From: Actinomycetes bacterium
GTDB taxonomy: Bacteria > Actinomycetota > Acidimicrobiia > Acidimicrobiales > JABEUL01
Length of the DNA: 63,026 nucleotides
Direction of reading: 5' to 3'
Assembly (NCBI GenBank): GCA_021777355.1
Contig: JAJYDO010000004.1
Location: 1-63,026, forward strand
The notes beneath the pieces were generated by a model. It was not told the origin of the DNA and ran no database searches. It saw only the letters and a list, made by a program, of their open reading frames with translations. How positions within the stretch are numbered: the stretch's first letter is position 1; each line of letters starts with the position of its first letter. Positions 41,070-50,761 of this stretch are shown here, in pieces. Made by a program: the position numbers and the translations under genes.

Positions 41070-41524
41070 TGAAGGTGCTATTACGTGAAAATATTAGTGG
41101 TTTAGGACTCAGGGGCGACATAGTTGAAGTCAAGGACGGATATGCCAGAAACAGCCTCATCCCAACAGGGAAAGCACTGCAGGCAACGCCGAAAATCGCA
41201 CTTCAAGCTGAAGCCATGGTCAGATCCAGAGTTCTCAAGGATGCCAAGAACAAATCAGACGCTCTTTTGATTGCCCAAAGGCTTGAGGGCCAAGTGGTTT
41301 CTATTCCCGCCAGAGCAGGAAAGAATGGAAAACTCTATGGCTCTATTACTACCGCGGATATTTCAGGAGCCCTGTTAGATCAATTAGGCGTAGAAGTAGA
41401 TCGTCGAAAGATTCACGAAATTGAAGCCATCCGGTCAGTTGGCGACCACGCTGTTACGCTTAAGCTTCACAGCGAAGTGGAAGTGGCATTGGCAATCAAA
41501 GTTGAAGAATTAAGCCAGTCTTAG
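41069..41524 (+). CDS. rplI: 50S ribosomal protein L9
   Basis: A 151-residue ribosomal protein with the RNA-binding N-terminal domain (VLLRENISGLGLRGDIVEVKDGYARNSLIP), a long central helix and the C-terminal domain (GKLYGSITTADIS). The ATG shares a base with the rpsR stop. Length is normal. Confidence 0.97.
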   Translation: MKVLLRENISGLGLRGDIVEVKDGYARNSLIPTGKALQATPKIALQAEAMVRSRVLKDAKNKSDALLIAQRLEGQVVSIPARAGKNGKLYGSITTADISGALLDQLGVEVDRRKIHEIEAIRSVGDHAVTLKLHSEVEVALAIKVEELSQS

Positions 41525-41621
41525 TTCTCAATTTAGATTTCCACTAGTTATCCACTGTATTATCTTCCTTTGCACAGCTTTGCCTCTTTCAATCCACAGA
41601 GGAAATAGGTGATGATGTAGT

Positions 41622-42995
41622 ATGGTCCAATCTATAGATGAAGCAAGGCGGAGAAGCGCGCAAAATTCTCCTTCGGCAGGACAGAGAATTCCGCCCCATA
41701 ACCTTGATGCAGAAAGCGCTTTAATTGGCGCAATGCTTTTGTCGCGCGATGCTGTGGCAAATGCAATTGAGACCGTTACCGCCGACGATTTTTACAAGCC
41801 TTCTCATGGAACTATATATTCTGCAATATCGATTCTCTATGCCAGAGGCGATGCAATTGATGTTGTAACTGTTGCAGAGGAACTTCGCAGAACAAATCTT
41901 TTGGAATCTATCGGGGGAGCCGCTACATTGGTGGCAATTCAAAGCAATACGCCTGCAATTGGAAACTCTTCGACATATGCCAACATTGTCTCTGAACACT
42001 CAATGCTCAGAAGGTTGATTTCGGTCGCAGGCGAGATAGCTGAGATAGGCTACTCAATCCCAAACGATGTTGTAGCTGCAATAGATGAAGCTGAGGCAAT
42101 GGTTTTTGATGTTGCCAGGCATCGCGGAAAGGACTCCATTGCCAAACTTTATGATCTCTTGACTGAAAGTATGGACAGGCTTCAGCTTTTAGCTGACAGA
42201 GGTGACCACATTACTGGTGTTCCAACTGGATTTGCCAAGCTGGATGCCTGCTTGGCAGGGATGCAGAATGCCAATTTAATTATTGTCGGAGCCAGACCGG
42301 CAATGGGAAAGACCGCATTTGCCCTAAGCGTGGCTTCAAATGCGGCGCTTCAGAGCGGCACGCCCGTGCTTTTATTTTCTCTTGAAATGAGCCACATGGA
42401 AATTGCCCAAAGGCTGCTTGGCTCAGAAGCTTTGGTGGATGCGGCCAAACTCAGAAATGGGCAGCTCCAAGATCAGGACTGGTCGAGACTTGAAACTGCA
42501 ATCTCCCACCTGTCGGAGGCGCCGATCTTTGTGGACGATAATCCCAATTTAACCGTAATGGACATAAGGGCAAAGGCTCGAAGACTGGCTTCACGTAATC
42601 ACATCGGATTAATAATTGTTGACTATCTCCAGTTGATGTCAGGAAGAAGGTCTGCAGAAAATCGCCAAGTTGAAGTGTCTGAGATCTCTAGGGGACTAAA
42701 AATTCTTGCACGTGAGCTAAACATTCCCGTTATTGCCCTGTCGCAGCTTTCAAGGACTCTTGAATCCAGGGCAGACAAGCGTCCCACACTTGCTGATCTA
42801 AGAGAGTCCGGATCATTAGAACAAGACGCAGACGTTGTAATGTTTCTTTATCGGGAAGAAATGTACACTCCCGACACAACGGATAAAGGCATAGCAGAGG
42901 TCATCGTAGCCAAGCATAGAAATGGTCCGACAGATAGTGTGAGATTAGTATTTAGAGGACAGTTCTCAAGATTTGACAATGCCGCAAGTCTCTAA
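41622..42995 (+). CDS. dnaB: replicative DNA helicase DnaB
   Basis: A 457-residue hexameric helicase. The N-terminal domain has PPHNLDAESALIGAMLLS. The RecA-like motor has Walker A ARPAMGKTAFAL near residue 225, SLEMSHMEIAQRLL and VDYLQLMSG. The family length without an intein is normal. It follows the ribosomal cluster with a 97-base gap and an AGGTGATG ribosome site. DciA at 17066 is the probable loader. Confidence 0.97.
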   Translation: MVQSIDEARRRSAQNSPSAGQRIPPHNLDAESALIGAMLLSRDAVANAIETVTADDFYKPSHGTIYSAISILYARGDAIDVVTVAEELRRTNLLESIGGAATLVAIQSNTPAIGNSSTYANIVSEHSMLRRLISVAGEIAEIGYSIPNDVVAAIDEAEAMVFDVARHRGKDSIAKLYDLLTESMDRLQLLADRGDHITGVPTGFAKLDACLAGMQNANLIIVGARPAMGKTAFALSVASNAALQSGTPVLLFSLEMSHMEIAQRLLGSEALVDAAKLRNGQLQDQDWSRLETAISHLSEAPIFVDDNPNLTVMDIRAKARRLASRNHIGLIIVDYLQLMSGRRSAENRQVEVSEISRGLKILARELNIPVIALSQLSRTLESRADKRPTLADLRESGSLEQDADVVMFLYREEMYTPDTTDKGIAEVIVAKHRNGPTDSVRLVFRGQFSRFDNAASL

Positions 42996-43042
42996 GACTT
43001 TGCACTATTTGGAGATAATAGACCCAACAGCTCAAAAAGAAT

Positions 43043-43975
43043 TTAGCCCGCCTTAGTCGGACAAGATCCTGCCGTTCCACTTCCGTATCCCAGTGAAGAG
43101 TAGTTTTGCACCTCACTGGCTGGCGGAACTGAAACAGAGACTGCTTCGCCAAAGTTGGAAAAGCCAACCGTCATACTCATGGTGGCCTTGCTGTTTGCTC
43201 CACTCAAGTCAGAAATGACCCAATTGAATTGAATTTGTCGAGTGTAGCCAGAAGAGTCAATCCAGATATTCATGGGGAAATTTGTAGTGCCAATGCACTG
43301 CATTGCACTAATCATGTCTTGGCTTGCTCCTTCAATCGCTGCAGCCTTGGAAATATCGACATCTGCAGTGTACTCAGTCGTGGATACTCCGCCTACAGTA
43401 GCTTGACCTACAGTAGTAACTGATCCGACCTTTGAAAGAAAAGTTAGAAGCTCAGTAGGGTCGGTAAGTGCATTTTCAAATGCAGTAGAAGTGGTGTTTG
43501 CAGCTGAATTCATTTCAATCCAAGGCTTAGTCACCATTGGGAGGTCTTTAAAAATACTTGACCCAAGGTAAACATTCGAACCATCGATAATTTCATTTAT
43601 TGTGAGAGACATAGCGCTAGAAAAAGACGAAGTCTCACTTAAATTCATTGCCGCCATGTGCGTTTGAATATTCTCATCGCCGCTTCCTGAAAGAGTAACC
43701 GAAATGTTCATAGCGGAAGATAGTGACATGGTCATCGTTCCATTTAAGGTCATATGGTAGGTTTTTACTTTTCCAAGCGTCACCGCTGCAAGCTGTACTG
43801 CCTGAAGGCCTCTAGGAGCTTGAATTAATGTCGTACTGGGGTTGCCAGCGGAACTCGGGCTTCCAGCTGAAGTCGTATTGGTAGCTCCCGGAGTATTGGA
43901 AGAGCATGCGGCAATGCCTGCTCCGGCCAATACCAAAGCTGCCAGCTTGGTTCCATATTTTGAAATGAGTCTCAT
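43043..43975 (-). CDS. putative lipoprotein with LppX/LprG-like fold
   Basis: About 310 residues. The start at 43975 gives a clear lipoprotein signal (MRLISKYGTKLAALVLAGAGIAAC) with the lipobox Cys followed by a Ser/Thr/Ala-rich spacer. The rest is strand-rich with repeated segments such as YHMTLNGTMTMSL and AAMNLSETSSF. This is reminiscent of LppX/LprG-type lipid-binding lipoproteins, though homology is not certain. It diverges from the AurF-like gene. The product should sit on the outer face of the cytoplasmic membrane. Confidence 0.65.
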   Translation of the reverse strand: MRLISKYGTKLAALVLAGAGIAACSSNTPGATNTTSAGSPSSAGNPSTTLIQAPRGLQAVQLAAVTLGKVKTYHMTLNGTMTMSLSSAMNISVTLSGSGDENIQTHMAAMNLSETSSFSSAMSLTINEIIDGSNVYLGSSIFKDLPMVTKPWIEMNSAANTTSTAFENALTDPTELLTFLSKVGSVTTVGQATVGGVSTTEYTADVDISKAAAIEGASQDMISAMQCIGTTNFPMNIWIDSSGYTRQIQFNWVISDLSGANSKATMSMTVGFSNFGEAVSVSVPPASEVQNYSSLGYGSGTAGSCPTKAG

Positions 43976-44140
43976 ATCGGCGATAATAGCACCAAGATTG
44001 CGGATTTGCACAGGAAGAATAGTTTGTTAACTATTAGAGTTGCACCTAGGGCAGCGCCAGGAAAATGGTTGGGAGAATTGACGAAAGGCAAACTTCGGGA
44101 TATTATATAAGTGATTACTTACTTATTAAAGGAGGATTTG

Positions 44141-45091
44141 ATGTCCTTAGCCGTAGAAGTGGCCCCAAATATTGCAGAACGCCTAAATAATGCCAGTGCA
44201 GCAAGAAGGTGGTATCCATTTTCCAAGGACATCATTGACTGGAGTGTCCCGCTTAGTAACGAATGGTCTTACATGCCAAAAGGACACTCGGTCTTCAGTG
44301 GCACAGGACTTTTAGAGCAGATGGACAATGGAGCCAGAAGCTTTCTGGAGAGGTGGGAGATGACTCAACTCATGAGAAACGTGGCACATGGAGAACACCT
44401 CTTAAATCAAGGGATTTTGGCACTTCTTTGGTATGTGGATCCTTATGACCCAAGCTATAGATACCTTCTCCACGAAGTGGCCGAAGAGTGCCAGCACATG
44501 GCAATGTTTAATCAATGGGTCAGAATCAATGGAGATATCAAGACCAAAAGCGCCGGAGAACAAGGTTGGGCCAAGACTATCTCCGACTTCACAATGGATA
44601 TTGCAGTCAGGATTCCTGAAGCATTTTGGATGAATGTACTGCTATTTGAATTTATTGGTGATGATTTTAATCAAGCAATGCGGGAAAACAAAGAGTTAGC
44701 AGTCGGCGATGACGGTCGGCCTATGCACCCAATCCTCGTGCAAATTGGCGTTACCCACACTTCAGAAGAGGCCCGGCATATTGCATATGCCCGAAAGTGG
44801 CTCGAAAAAGGAATGGAGTCCGCCACAGAACAAGAGGTGAAAGAGATTCAGGATTTAGCCCAAGTGGGCGCACAGTTGATAATTGATCGAAGGTCAAATT
44901 TGCCTTTACACTACTCGGAACAACTTGAACCCTATGTGTCAAAAGAAGAGTTTGATTCGCTAAGGACGGACTCTCCGGCCTCGCTAAAAGTTATTCGGCA
45001 ACTGAAAAAACTTCTGGATGAGTTTGTAAACCTAAGAATTATTCACCCTGACGTGATGGCAAAATGGGAAGACTCCGGTGCCTTTAACTGA
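44141..45091 (+). CDS. AurF-like diiron oxygenase
   Basis: About 316 residues of a helical diiron protein resembling AurF, which N-oxygenates p-aminobenzoate. Candidate metal ligands lie in EHLLNQG, EEC-QH-M (ExxH) and EEARHIAYAR. I choose the ATG at 44141 because AAGGAGG lies six bases upstream; an earlier ATG starts before this site. The stop region overlaps the TetR start by 14 bases, and a flavin monooxygenase follows, so this is likely a three-gene oxidation operon. The substrate is unknown. Confidence 0.8.
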   Translation: MSLAVEVAPNIAERLNNASAARRWYPFSKDIIDWSVPLSNEWSYMPKGHSVFSGTGLLEQMDNGARSFLERWEMTQLMRNVAHGEHLLNQGILALLWYVDPYDPSYRYLLHEVAEECQHMAMFNQWVRINGDIKTKSAGEQGWAKTISDFTMDIAVRIPEAFWMNVLLFEFIGDDFNQAMRENKELAVGDDGRPMHPILVQIGVTHTSEEARHIAYARKWLEKGMESATEQEVKEIQDLAQVGAQLIIDRRSNLPLHYSEQLEPYVSKEEFDSLRTDSPASLKVIRQLKKLLDEFVNLRIIHPDVMAKWEDSGAFN

Positions 45092-45698
45092 CAAAAGAAG
45101 AAGCGATACACGGCTTAAGATAATCGAAGAGGCGGCAAACGCTTTTGGCCATAAAGGCTATCAAAATACCTCAATCGCAGAGATCGAGGGTCTTTCGGGT
45201 CTAAGGCCGGGTTCCGGAGGCCTCTATAGGCATTTTGCTTCAAAAGAAGAAGTTTTGCTCTCAGTTATAGCCGAGTACCACAAGCGGGTGAAGAACCTCC
45301 GGCACACACTTTCTGCTACTGAAGAAAAATCTCCAGTCGGAGAGCTGCAGGAGGTCTTTGACGCCCTTCTCGCCTTTGCTTCGGGTGAAGAAGCCATGTT
45401 GGCAATAGGTTCAGATACCACGGGACTTCCTGAGTTAGCGGTGGCGGCAATCGGTGAAACTTGGGATGAAGCCTACGGAATATTTAGAGATTTATTTGAG
45501 CGGAACGGAATAGACGAGACATCTTCTGCCTGTATGGCTGTTGGAGCAATGGGGTCGCTCTACCACTATTTTTCGCATCTAGGCTCGTTTGGAACTACAC
45601 CTTTAAATATAAATCTTTATGACTATTTAGACAATTGGGCCAAATTCTGGTCTTTGATATTTGATAAAGAACTTCAAAAAGTAAGGAGCAATACATAA
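45078..45698 (+). CDS. TetR-family transcriptional regulator
   Basis: A 206-residue TetR regulator. The helix-turn-helix is AANAFGHKGYQNTSIAEIEGLSGLRPGSGGLYRHFASKEEVLL, near residues 15-60. The C-terminal ligand domain has no clear family features. It sits inside the AurF-BVMO operon and is likely its local repressor. A partial inverted repeat TAAGT-n4-ACTTA at about 44107-44120 lies in the probable promoter. Confidence 0.88.
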   Translation: MPLTDKRRSDTRLKIIEEAANAFGHKGYQNTSIAEIEGLSGLRPGSGGLYRHFASKEEVLLSVIAEYHKRVKNLRHTLSATEEKSPVGELQEVFDALLAFASGEEAMLAIGSDTTGLPELAVAAIGETWDEAYGIFRDLFERNGIDETSSACMAVGAMGSLYHYFSHLGSFGTTPLNINLYDYLDNWAKFWSLIFDKELQKVRSNT

Positions 45699-45700
45699 AT

Positions 45701-47149
45701 ATGAAGCCGCATAAATTCATCATCATTGGTGCTGGAATGGCTGGTATCGTGGCAGCCATCAAGCTCAAAGAAGCAGGCTTTGAACACATCGAGATATTGG
45801 AAAAAGCAGACAGCCTTGGAGGGACTTGGAGGGAAAACACCTATCCTGGTGTAGCCTGTGATGTCCCGTCGCACCTTTACTCGTACTCATTTGAGTTGAA
45901 TCCAAATTGGAGCCACGTATTCTCGCCGGGTTCAGAAATTCTAAATTACTTTAAAGAAGTAGCCAAAAAGTATCAGGTTGACGACCTAATTAAGTACAAC
46001 CAAGAGGTCACTTCAGCTCACTTTAACGGAAATGAGTGGGAAGTAAAGACTTCAACAGGATTCTTATCGAGTGCCGAGTATTTAATTGGCGCTACCGGAG
46101 TACTACATCATCCAAAATACCCCGACATCAAAGGGATTGAAGATTTCAAGGGTGAGATCTTTCACAGCTCTAGATGGAATCATGACATTGACTTAGCCTC
46201 TCTTAGAGTTGGCGTAATAGGTTCTGGGTCAACCGGTGTCCAGATTGTTTCGGAACTGTCAACCCAAGTAAAATCCCTGACTCTCTTTCAAAGAACACCG
46301 CAATGGATCTTTCCGCAGTTTAACCCTGAATATTCAGCACATGATATTGAAGGATTTACGCTTGATCCCACAAAGATGCAAGAGCATCGCGAGCTGATGT
46401 CCACAGTTTTCACCGAAGGATTTTCAAATGCCGTGGTTGATGCAGATTCTCCTCAGATGAAAGTAATTGAAGAGACTTGCTTACAAAATTTAGAGTCATC
46501 AATCAAAGACCCTGAGTTAAAGGAAAAACTCAGACCTAAGTACCGAGCGGCCTGCAAACGATTGGTTATTTCAGGATCCTTTTATGAAGCTATGAACCGG
46601 CCTAATGTAAAGCTGGAATGCGGCGGAATAAAAGAGATAGTAGTAAACGGGGTAAAGCTAGATAACGATAGATTAGTGGAACTTGATGTGCTGGTTTTGG
46701 CTACAGGTTTCAAAGCCGACGCCTTCTTGAGACCCATGGAAGTTTCAACATGTGAAGGAAACTCAATCGAATCGGCTTGGAAAAGTAGGCCTGAGGCATA
46801 CCTTGCAGTCACGGTTCCCGGGTTTCCCAATCTATTTCTGTTAAATGGACCAAATGGACCTGTAGGGAACTTCTCCCTTATCGATGTGGCCGAACTTCAA
46901 GTTGACTATGTATTGAAGTTAATATCTCACCTTGACTCAAATGGCTTCAAGAAAGTTTCACCGACTCAAGCCGCATTGGAAGACTTTGAGGCTCAAAGAG
47001 TAGAAGCTGCGAAAAAAACCGTTTGGGTAACAGGTTGCAAGAGCTGGTATCTGGACGACCGCGGCATTCCTGCGGCTTGGCCTTGGCCATTTGAAAAGTT
47101 CAGGCAGGTCATGTCAGAACCTGATTATTCAGCCTTTGTCTTCAGCTGA
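45701..47149 (+). CDS. flavin-containing Baeyer-Villiger-type monooxygenase
   Basis: A 482-residue FAD/NADPH monooxygenase. It has the FAD motif GAGMAG near residue 8, LGGTWRENTYPGVACDVPSHLYSYSF, the Baeyer-Villiger fingerprint F-KG-EIF-H-SSR-W-N near 149-160 (the last position is Asn, where Pro or Asp is usual), and the NADPH motif GSGSTG. Such enzymes turn ketones into esters or oxidise sulfur or nitrogen. It follows the TetR gene by two bases. Confidence 0.88.
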   Translation: MKPHKFIIIGAGMAGIVAAIKLKEAGFEHIEILEKADSLGGTWRENTYPGVACDVPSHLYSYSFELNPNWSHVFSPGSEILNYFKEVAKKYQVDDLIKYNQEVTSAHFNGNEWEVKTSTGFLSSAEYLIGATGVLHHPKYPDIKGIEDFKGEIFHSSRWNHDIDLASLRVGVIGSGSTGVQIVSELSTQVKSLTLFQRTPQWIFPQFNPEYSAHDIEGFTLDPTKMQEHRELMSTVFTEGFSNAVVDADSPQMKVIEETCLQNLESSIKDPELKEKLRPKYRAACKRLVISGSFYEAMNRPNVKLECGGIKEIVVNGVKLDNDRLVELDVLVLATGFKADAFLRPMEVSTCEGNSIESAWKSRPEAYLAVTVPGFPNLFLLNGPNGPVGNFSLIDVAELQVDYVLKLISHLDSNGFKKVSPTQAALEDFEAQRVEAAKKTVWVTGCKSWYLDDRGIPAAWPWPFEKFRQVMSEPDYSAFVFS

Positions 47150-47170
47150 GAACTTCTGGACGGGAACTTT

Positions 47171-47806
47171 CTAGTGTATGGCCCCGCTATCTTTGAAAAC
47201 ACCTCTAAGCTCTTTAACTCCGAGATAAAGAGCTACTAACCCAATTGCGCAAGCTGTGAGAGGATCTGCCAAATGGCTATGGTAGTTTTGAGTAATGGCC
47301 AGGGAAAAAAGAGCCATTAACGAAGTAGCTGCGCCTACAAAAGTAATATGTCCGTCGATCTTAAGACCCTTTGAGCCAAGAGCGCCTGCAATTCGATACT
47401 TAAGGACACCAAGGAATGGAAGAAATAGAACTGAGCTAGAGGCCAAAATGAGTCCCAAAATCGACAGGGAGGAACTCTGGTCGTGAATTATCTTGTTTAA
47501 TCCGCTAAATTCCATAGCAATGGCTATTGCCACTAGACCTCCTCCGGCAAATACCTGTGCCCGTTTTTCTAAGACTAAAGGAGAAGGATGCCCTTTTATC
47601 TCACCTAAGAATCTGTGAAGCAACACTACGGAGGAAAGCACATCGATGAATACAGTGGCTCCAAGTCCAACAAGCGAGAGCGAGCCTGAGCGAAACCCCG
47701 TAACAACTTCTAAAATTCCTGTAGAAGAACTCCAAACTACTGAAATAAGACTCACCAAAGCAGCGTGTTTTAGTGAAAAACTCCTTTTAGCGGGACTCAC
47801 GGCCAC
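47171..47806 (-). CDS. cation diffusion facilitator-like membrane protein lacking cytoplasmic domain
   Basis: A 211-residue protein with about six membrane segments, beginning KHAALVSLISVVWSSSTGILEV. It contains segments like those of CDF metal transporters (GATVFIDVLSSVVLLH and DGHITFVGAATSLMAL). The usual cytoplasmic C-terminal domain is absent, and the metal site H-x-x-x-D is only partly kept, so transport function is uncertain. It converges on the monooxygenase gene, 21 bases apart. Confidence 0.7.
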   Translation of the reverse strand: MAVSPAKRSFSLKHAALVSLISVVWSSSTGILEVVTGFRSGSLSLVGLGATVFIDVLSSVVLLHRFLGEIKGHPSPLVLEKRAQVFAGGGLVAIAIAMEFSGLNKIIHDQSSSLSILGLILASSSVLFLPFLGVLKYRIAGALGSKGLKIDGHITFVGAATSLMALFSLAITQNYHSHLADPLTACAIGLVALYLGVKELRGVFKDSGAIH

Positions 47807-47917
47807 TTATGTCAAGCAAATACGGGAAAATAAACATCTAGCTGGTTAATATTCTATAGCCATGTTTATTATCAACGAATTATGCGATACCTCTCTTGCA
47901 TCTGAGATCATTGTCTG

Positions 47918-48673
47918 ATGCAGCTAAACAGGATTCGATTTTCTGGCAAAGGAAAAATCCGTGACCCGCTCGGCGACTTAATTGGAGCAAAACTTGGTCA
48001 GTGGTTTGTTCTGGTTGTAACTTTGGTGCTTTTGGTTACTCCAAGCACCTTCGCATCTACCAACTTAGGGGTAGTTATCCTGCCTATTTCACTGCCGGGG
48101 CTGATTATGGACAATCCGGGCCCGACAAATGGACCTTTAAGTGGAGACACCGGTCTGGTTTCGGGATTAATACCCTACGTTGTTAAAGTTAGCGGGAGCG
48201 GTACTGCGTACATAAGAACTTGGTCGGATTCAAAAACCGGGGATCAAGTTTCCATCGAGGCAATAGAGTCAAATTCATTTTCGGGAATGGCAGCTGCCTA
48301 CCAAGGGGTTAAACAGGCCCTGCTAAGAGTTTCGGGACAAGTGAGCGTAGTGAGCGCTTTTAGCGTTCGAGAGTTGCCAAACGCTGTTGGCACAACTCTC
48401 ATGGGCAAAGCGGCAGGAAAAAAAGTGACTGCCCAGCAGGTTGCCTTTTTGACAAAGAACACGATTTTTATTGTGCGGCTTGACTCGCAAGTTGGCCACT
48501 TTCAACCAGCCGATGCTGAAAAACTGGCCGAATCTCAGTCTGGAAGGGCTTTGGCTCTGCTACCCAATGCACCAAATTCATTTCCTTGGTACATTGTTTG
48601 GATAGTCGGTGGTTTAATGGTTATAGGGATGTCTGCGATATTTTTTAGATTGACGAGGAAAGAATCAAAATGA
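47918..48673 (+). CDS. secreted membrane-anchored protein of unknown function (pair member 1)
   Basis: A 251-residue protein with an N-terminal membrane segment (LGQWFVLVVTLVLLVTPSTFAS), an extracytoplasmic domain and a C-terminal membrane helix (FPWYIVWIVGGLMVIGMSAIFF) ending in a basic tail. Its extracytoplasmic domain begins with an NGPLSGDTG motif echoed in the next gene. The two overlap by four bases and seem to be a duplicated pair. No family is recognised. Confidence 0.55.
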   Translation: MQLNRIRFSGKGKIRDPLGDLIGAKLGQWFVLVVTLVLLVTPSTFASTNLGVVILPISLPGLIMDNPGPTNGPLSGDTGLVSGLIPYVVKVSGSGTAYIRTWSDSKTGDQVSIEAIESNSFSGMAAAYQGVKQALLRVSGQVSVVSAFSVRELPNAVGTTLMGKAAGKKVTAQQVAFLTKNTIFIVRLDSQVGHFQPADAEKLAESQSGRALALLPNAPNSFPWYIVWIVGGLMVIGMSAIFFRLTRKESK

Positions 48674-49632
48674 GAAACTTTAATGTCGCAAGTAGGCAAT
48701 CAGGTGTATTCGGATTTCCTTTAATAATGAAAACCTTATTTTTAGCAGTTGCCCTTATTATGCCAGCTTTTATTTTTCATCTCGCGGTAGCGGCTACAAA
48801 CTTGGATCTTTCCCAAGTAATCGTGTCGAGCGCAGTTCCGGGGATGTCAGAGCTGCCGTTGGGAATTCAAAATGGGCCCGTTACAGGAAGCCAGATTCCT
48901 GCCGTTTTAGGCGGAACATTCCCGGCGCTGCAAAAGGCACTTTATTTTGAATCAAGCAACACGCAGATCTATAAGCGATCTTGGGCCACTCCGGGTTCCA
49001 ACGCAGACGGCGCCATAGTCATTGCAATACAAATGCCGGATCGTCCAAGTGCCAGGAATCTGCTGAATCAAATTGACGCACAAAAACCAATCGGCGGCCA
49101 AGCAACTTCCCAAAGCGCCATCAGCGTATCTGGAATTCCCGGTGCCGTGGGATATCAACAAAGTGTTCCTGTGCCCGGTGCCAACCTCTCGGTCCAAGTC
49201 GTCGTTTTTAGAGTGGGCCCTGTAGTTTTTGAAGTCTATGTTGAATCTCCTTTCAATCATTTCAAGTCAGATACCGTTCTGTCTCTCGCCGAAGCCCAGT
49301 ATCAACAGGCTCTCACATTTATCCCGGCAGTTCCCATTAGCTCCACCACTCTCCCGGCGGTTGCCTCAACTGTTCCTATTGCCACAAATACTTCAAGCGG
49401 TTTGTCTCCGGCACTTATTTTTGGCGCGGCGGCAGTTTTGGTGCTGGCCGGACTTGCGGGATTGATTTTCTACCTGAAAAGACGGAAGAAACTTCAGAAA
49501 AACCTATGGGAAGAAAGGGGACTTCCTAAAGCTCTTACACTTGCTCAACGAGAGGCAATAGCCAGAGAGGAACTTGGCCTCGATCCTTATAGGCCACCTA
49601 ATATAAACGATCAAAATATTACGGGACGCTAA
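48670..49632 (+). CDS. secreted membrane-anchored protein of unknown function (pair member 2)
   Basis: A 320-residue protein with an N-terminal signal anchor (PLIMKTLFLAVALIMPAFI), an extracytoplasmic domain opening with NGPVTGSQIP, a Pro/Thr-rich linker and a C-terminal membrane helix (LIFGAAAVLVLAGLAGLIFY) with a cytoplasmic basic tail. The layout parallels the previous gene, suggesting a duplicated pair. No enzyme motif is visible. Confidence 0.55.
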   Translation: MRNFNVASRQSGVFGFPLIMKTLFLAVALIMPAFIFHLAVAATNLDLSQVIVSSAVPGMSELPLGIQNGPVTGSQIPAVLGGTFPALQKALYFESSNTQIYKRSWATPGSNADGAIVIAIQMPDRPSARNLLNQIDAQKPIGGQATSQSAISVSGIPGAVGYQQSVPVPGANLSVQVVVFRVGPVVFEVYVESPFNHFKSDTVLSLAEAQYQQALTFIPAVPISSTTLPAVASTVPIATNTSSGLSPALIFGAAAVLVLAGLAGLIFYLKRRKKLQKNLWEERGLPKALTLAQREAIAREELGLDPYRPPNINDQNITGR

Positions 49633-49698
49633 AAACTAAGCTTTCGTTCCATAAGTAGTTTTTTTGGAGTCAGAAGGGTCGCCAACTCCATTTAATTT

Positions 49699-50118
49699 TT
49701 AATGAAATGCTTTTGAATCAGCGGCGCGAAGTCTGCCGGCAACTGCCTGGAGCAGTTTCTTTGTAAGACCGGGCACCTCTGCGAGAAGTCCGGTGAACTC
49801 TCTTTGCGCTAGCACAAGAACAGTCATTTCCGAAGCGGCTCGTACGGTCGCCGAGCGAGGCCTGTGGTCCAAGAGGGCTAACTCCCCAAAGAACTGACCC
49901 GGACCAAGGGTATTTACCTTGCGGCCATTTCTGATTACATCAGCGGTTCCCGAGAGAATAATAAAGAATTCTTCCCCAGGAGCACCTTCTTCACAGAGAA
50001 GCCTTCCGGCTTCTACTGTAACTTCGGTGAACGCCCGCCGTATTTTGGTTAGCTCCGCTTTTGAACATGTGGAGAATACCCAAATCTGACTTAAGTCTAA
50101 CTTTGCTGCTGTTGCCAT
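49699..50118 (-). CDS. cyclic-nucleotide-binding domain protein
   Basis: About 139 residues forming one cNMP-binding domain. It has LCEEGAPGEEFFIILSGTADVI and the phosphate-binding cassette FFGELALLDHRPRSATVRA, including the Glu and Arg typical of the pocket. No DNA-binding domain follows, so it is probably a sensor or an adaptor, not a Crp-type regulator. The start at 50118 is chosen; a GTG five codons upstream is possible. Confidence 0.8.
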   Translation of the reverse strand: MATAAKLDLSQIWVFSTCSKAELTKIRRAFTEVTVEAGRLLCEEGAPGEEFFIILSGTADVIRNGRKVNTLGPGQFFGELALLDHRPRSATVRAASEMTVLVLAQREFTGLLAEVPGLTKKLLQAVAGRLRAADSKAFH

Positions 50119-50255
50119 ATATGCACGATACACCTAAATGCACACTGTTGTGAAGTGAAAATCCATAACTTTTTGCATTACCTCCCTACACTCGCTCAAA
50201 TTTAGATTGCATAGCGCCCGGCCTGCAATTTAGCGTTTCCTGGGCCTGTTAAAAT

Positions 50256-50309
50256 GGAAAAGCCCCCAATACTGCGCGCAGGGCCTGCACAGTCATCGAG
50301 GGCTTTTCC
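50256..50309 (-). terminator. terminator of amt-glnB operon
   Basis: GGAAAAGCCC and GGGCTTTTCC form a ten-pair stem with a 34-base loop, followed on the minus strand by TTTTAAC. It lies just below the glnB stop. Confidence 0.7.
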
Positions 50310-50320
50310 TTCTGAGCACC

Positions 50321-50668
<348 letters not shown>

Positions 50669-50761
50669 CTATCGCTATTAAGAATTTCAACCTCTGCGAG
50701 TTTAAAGTCTCTATTTGATCCTAGAAGCTCTAAACAAGATGTAGTTAACTTTTTCATTTTG

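Noticed and set aside
41622-42995. Intein in dnaB, as in some actinobacteria
   Set aside because: The protein has normal length and continuous motifs.
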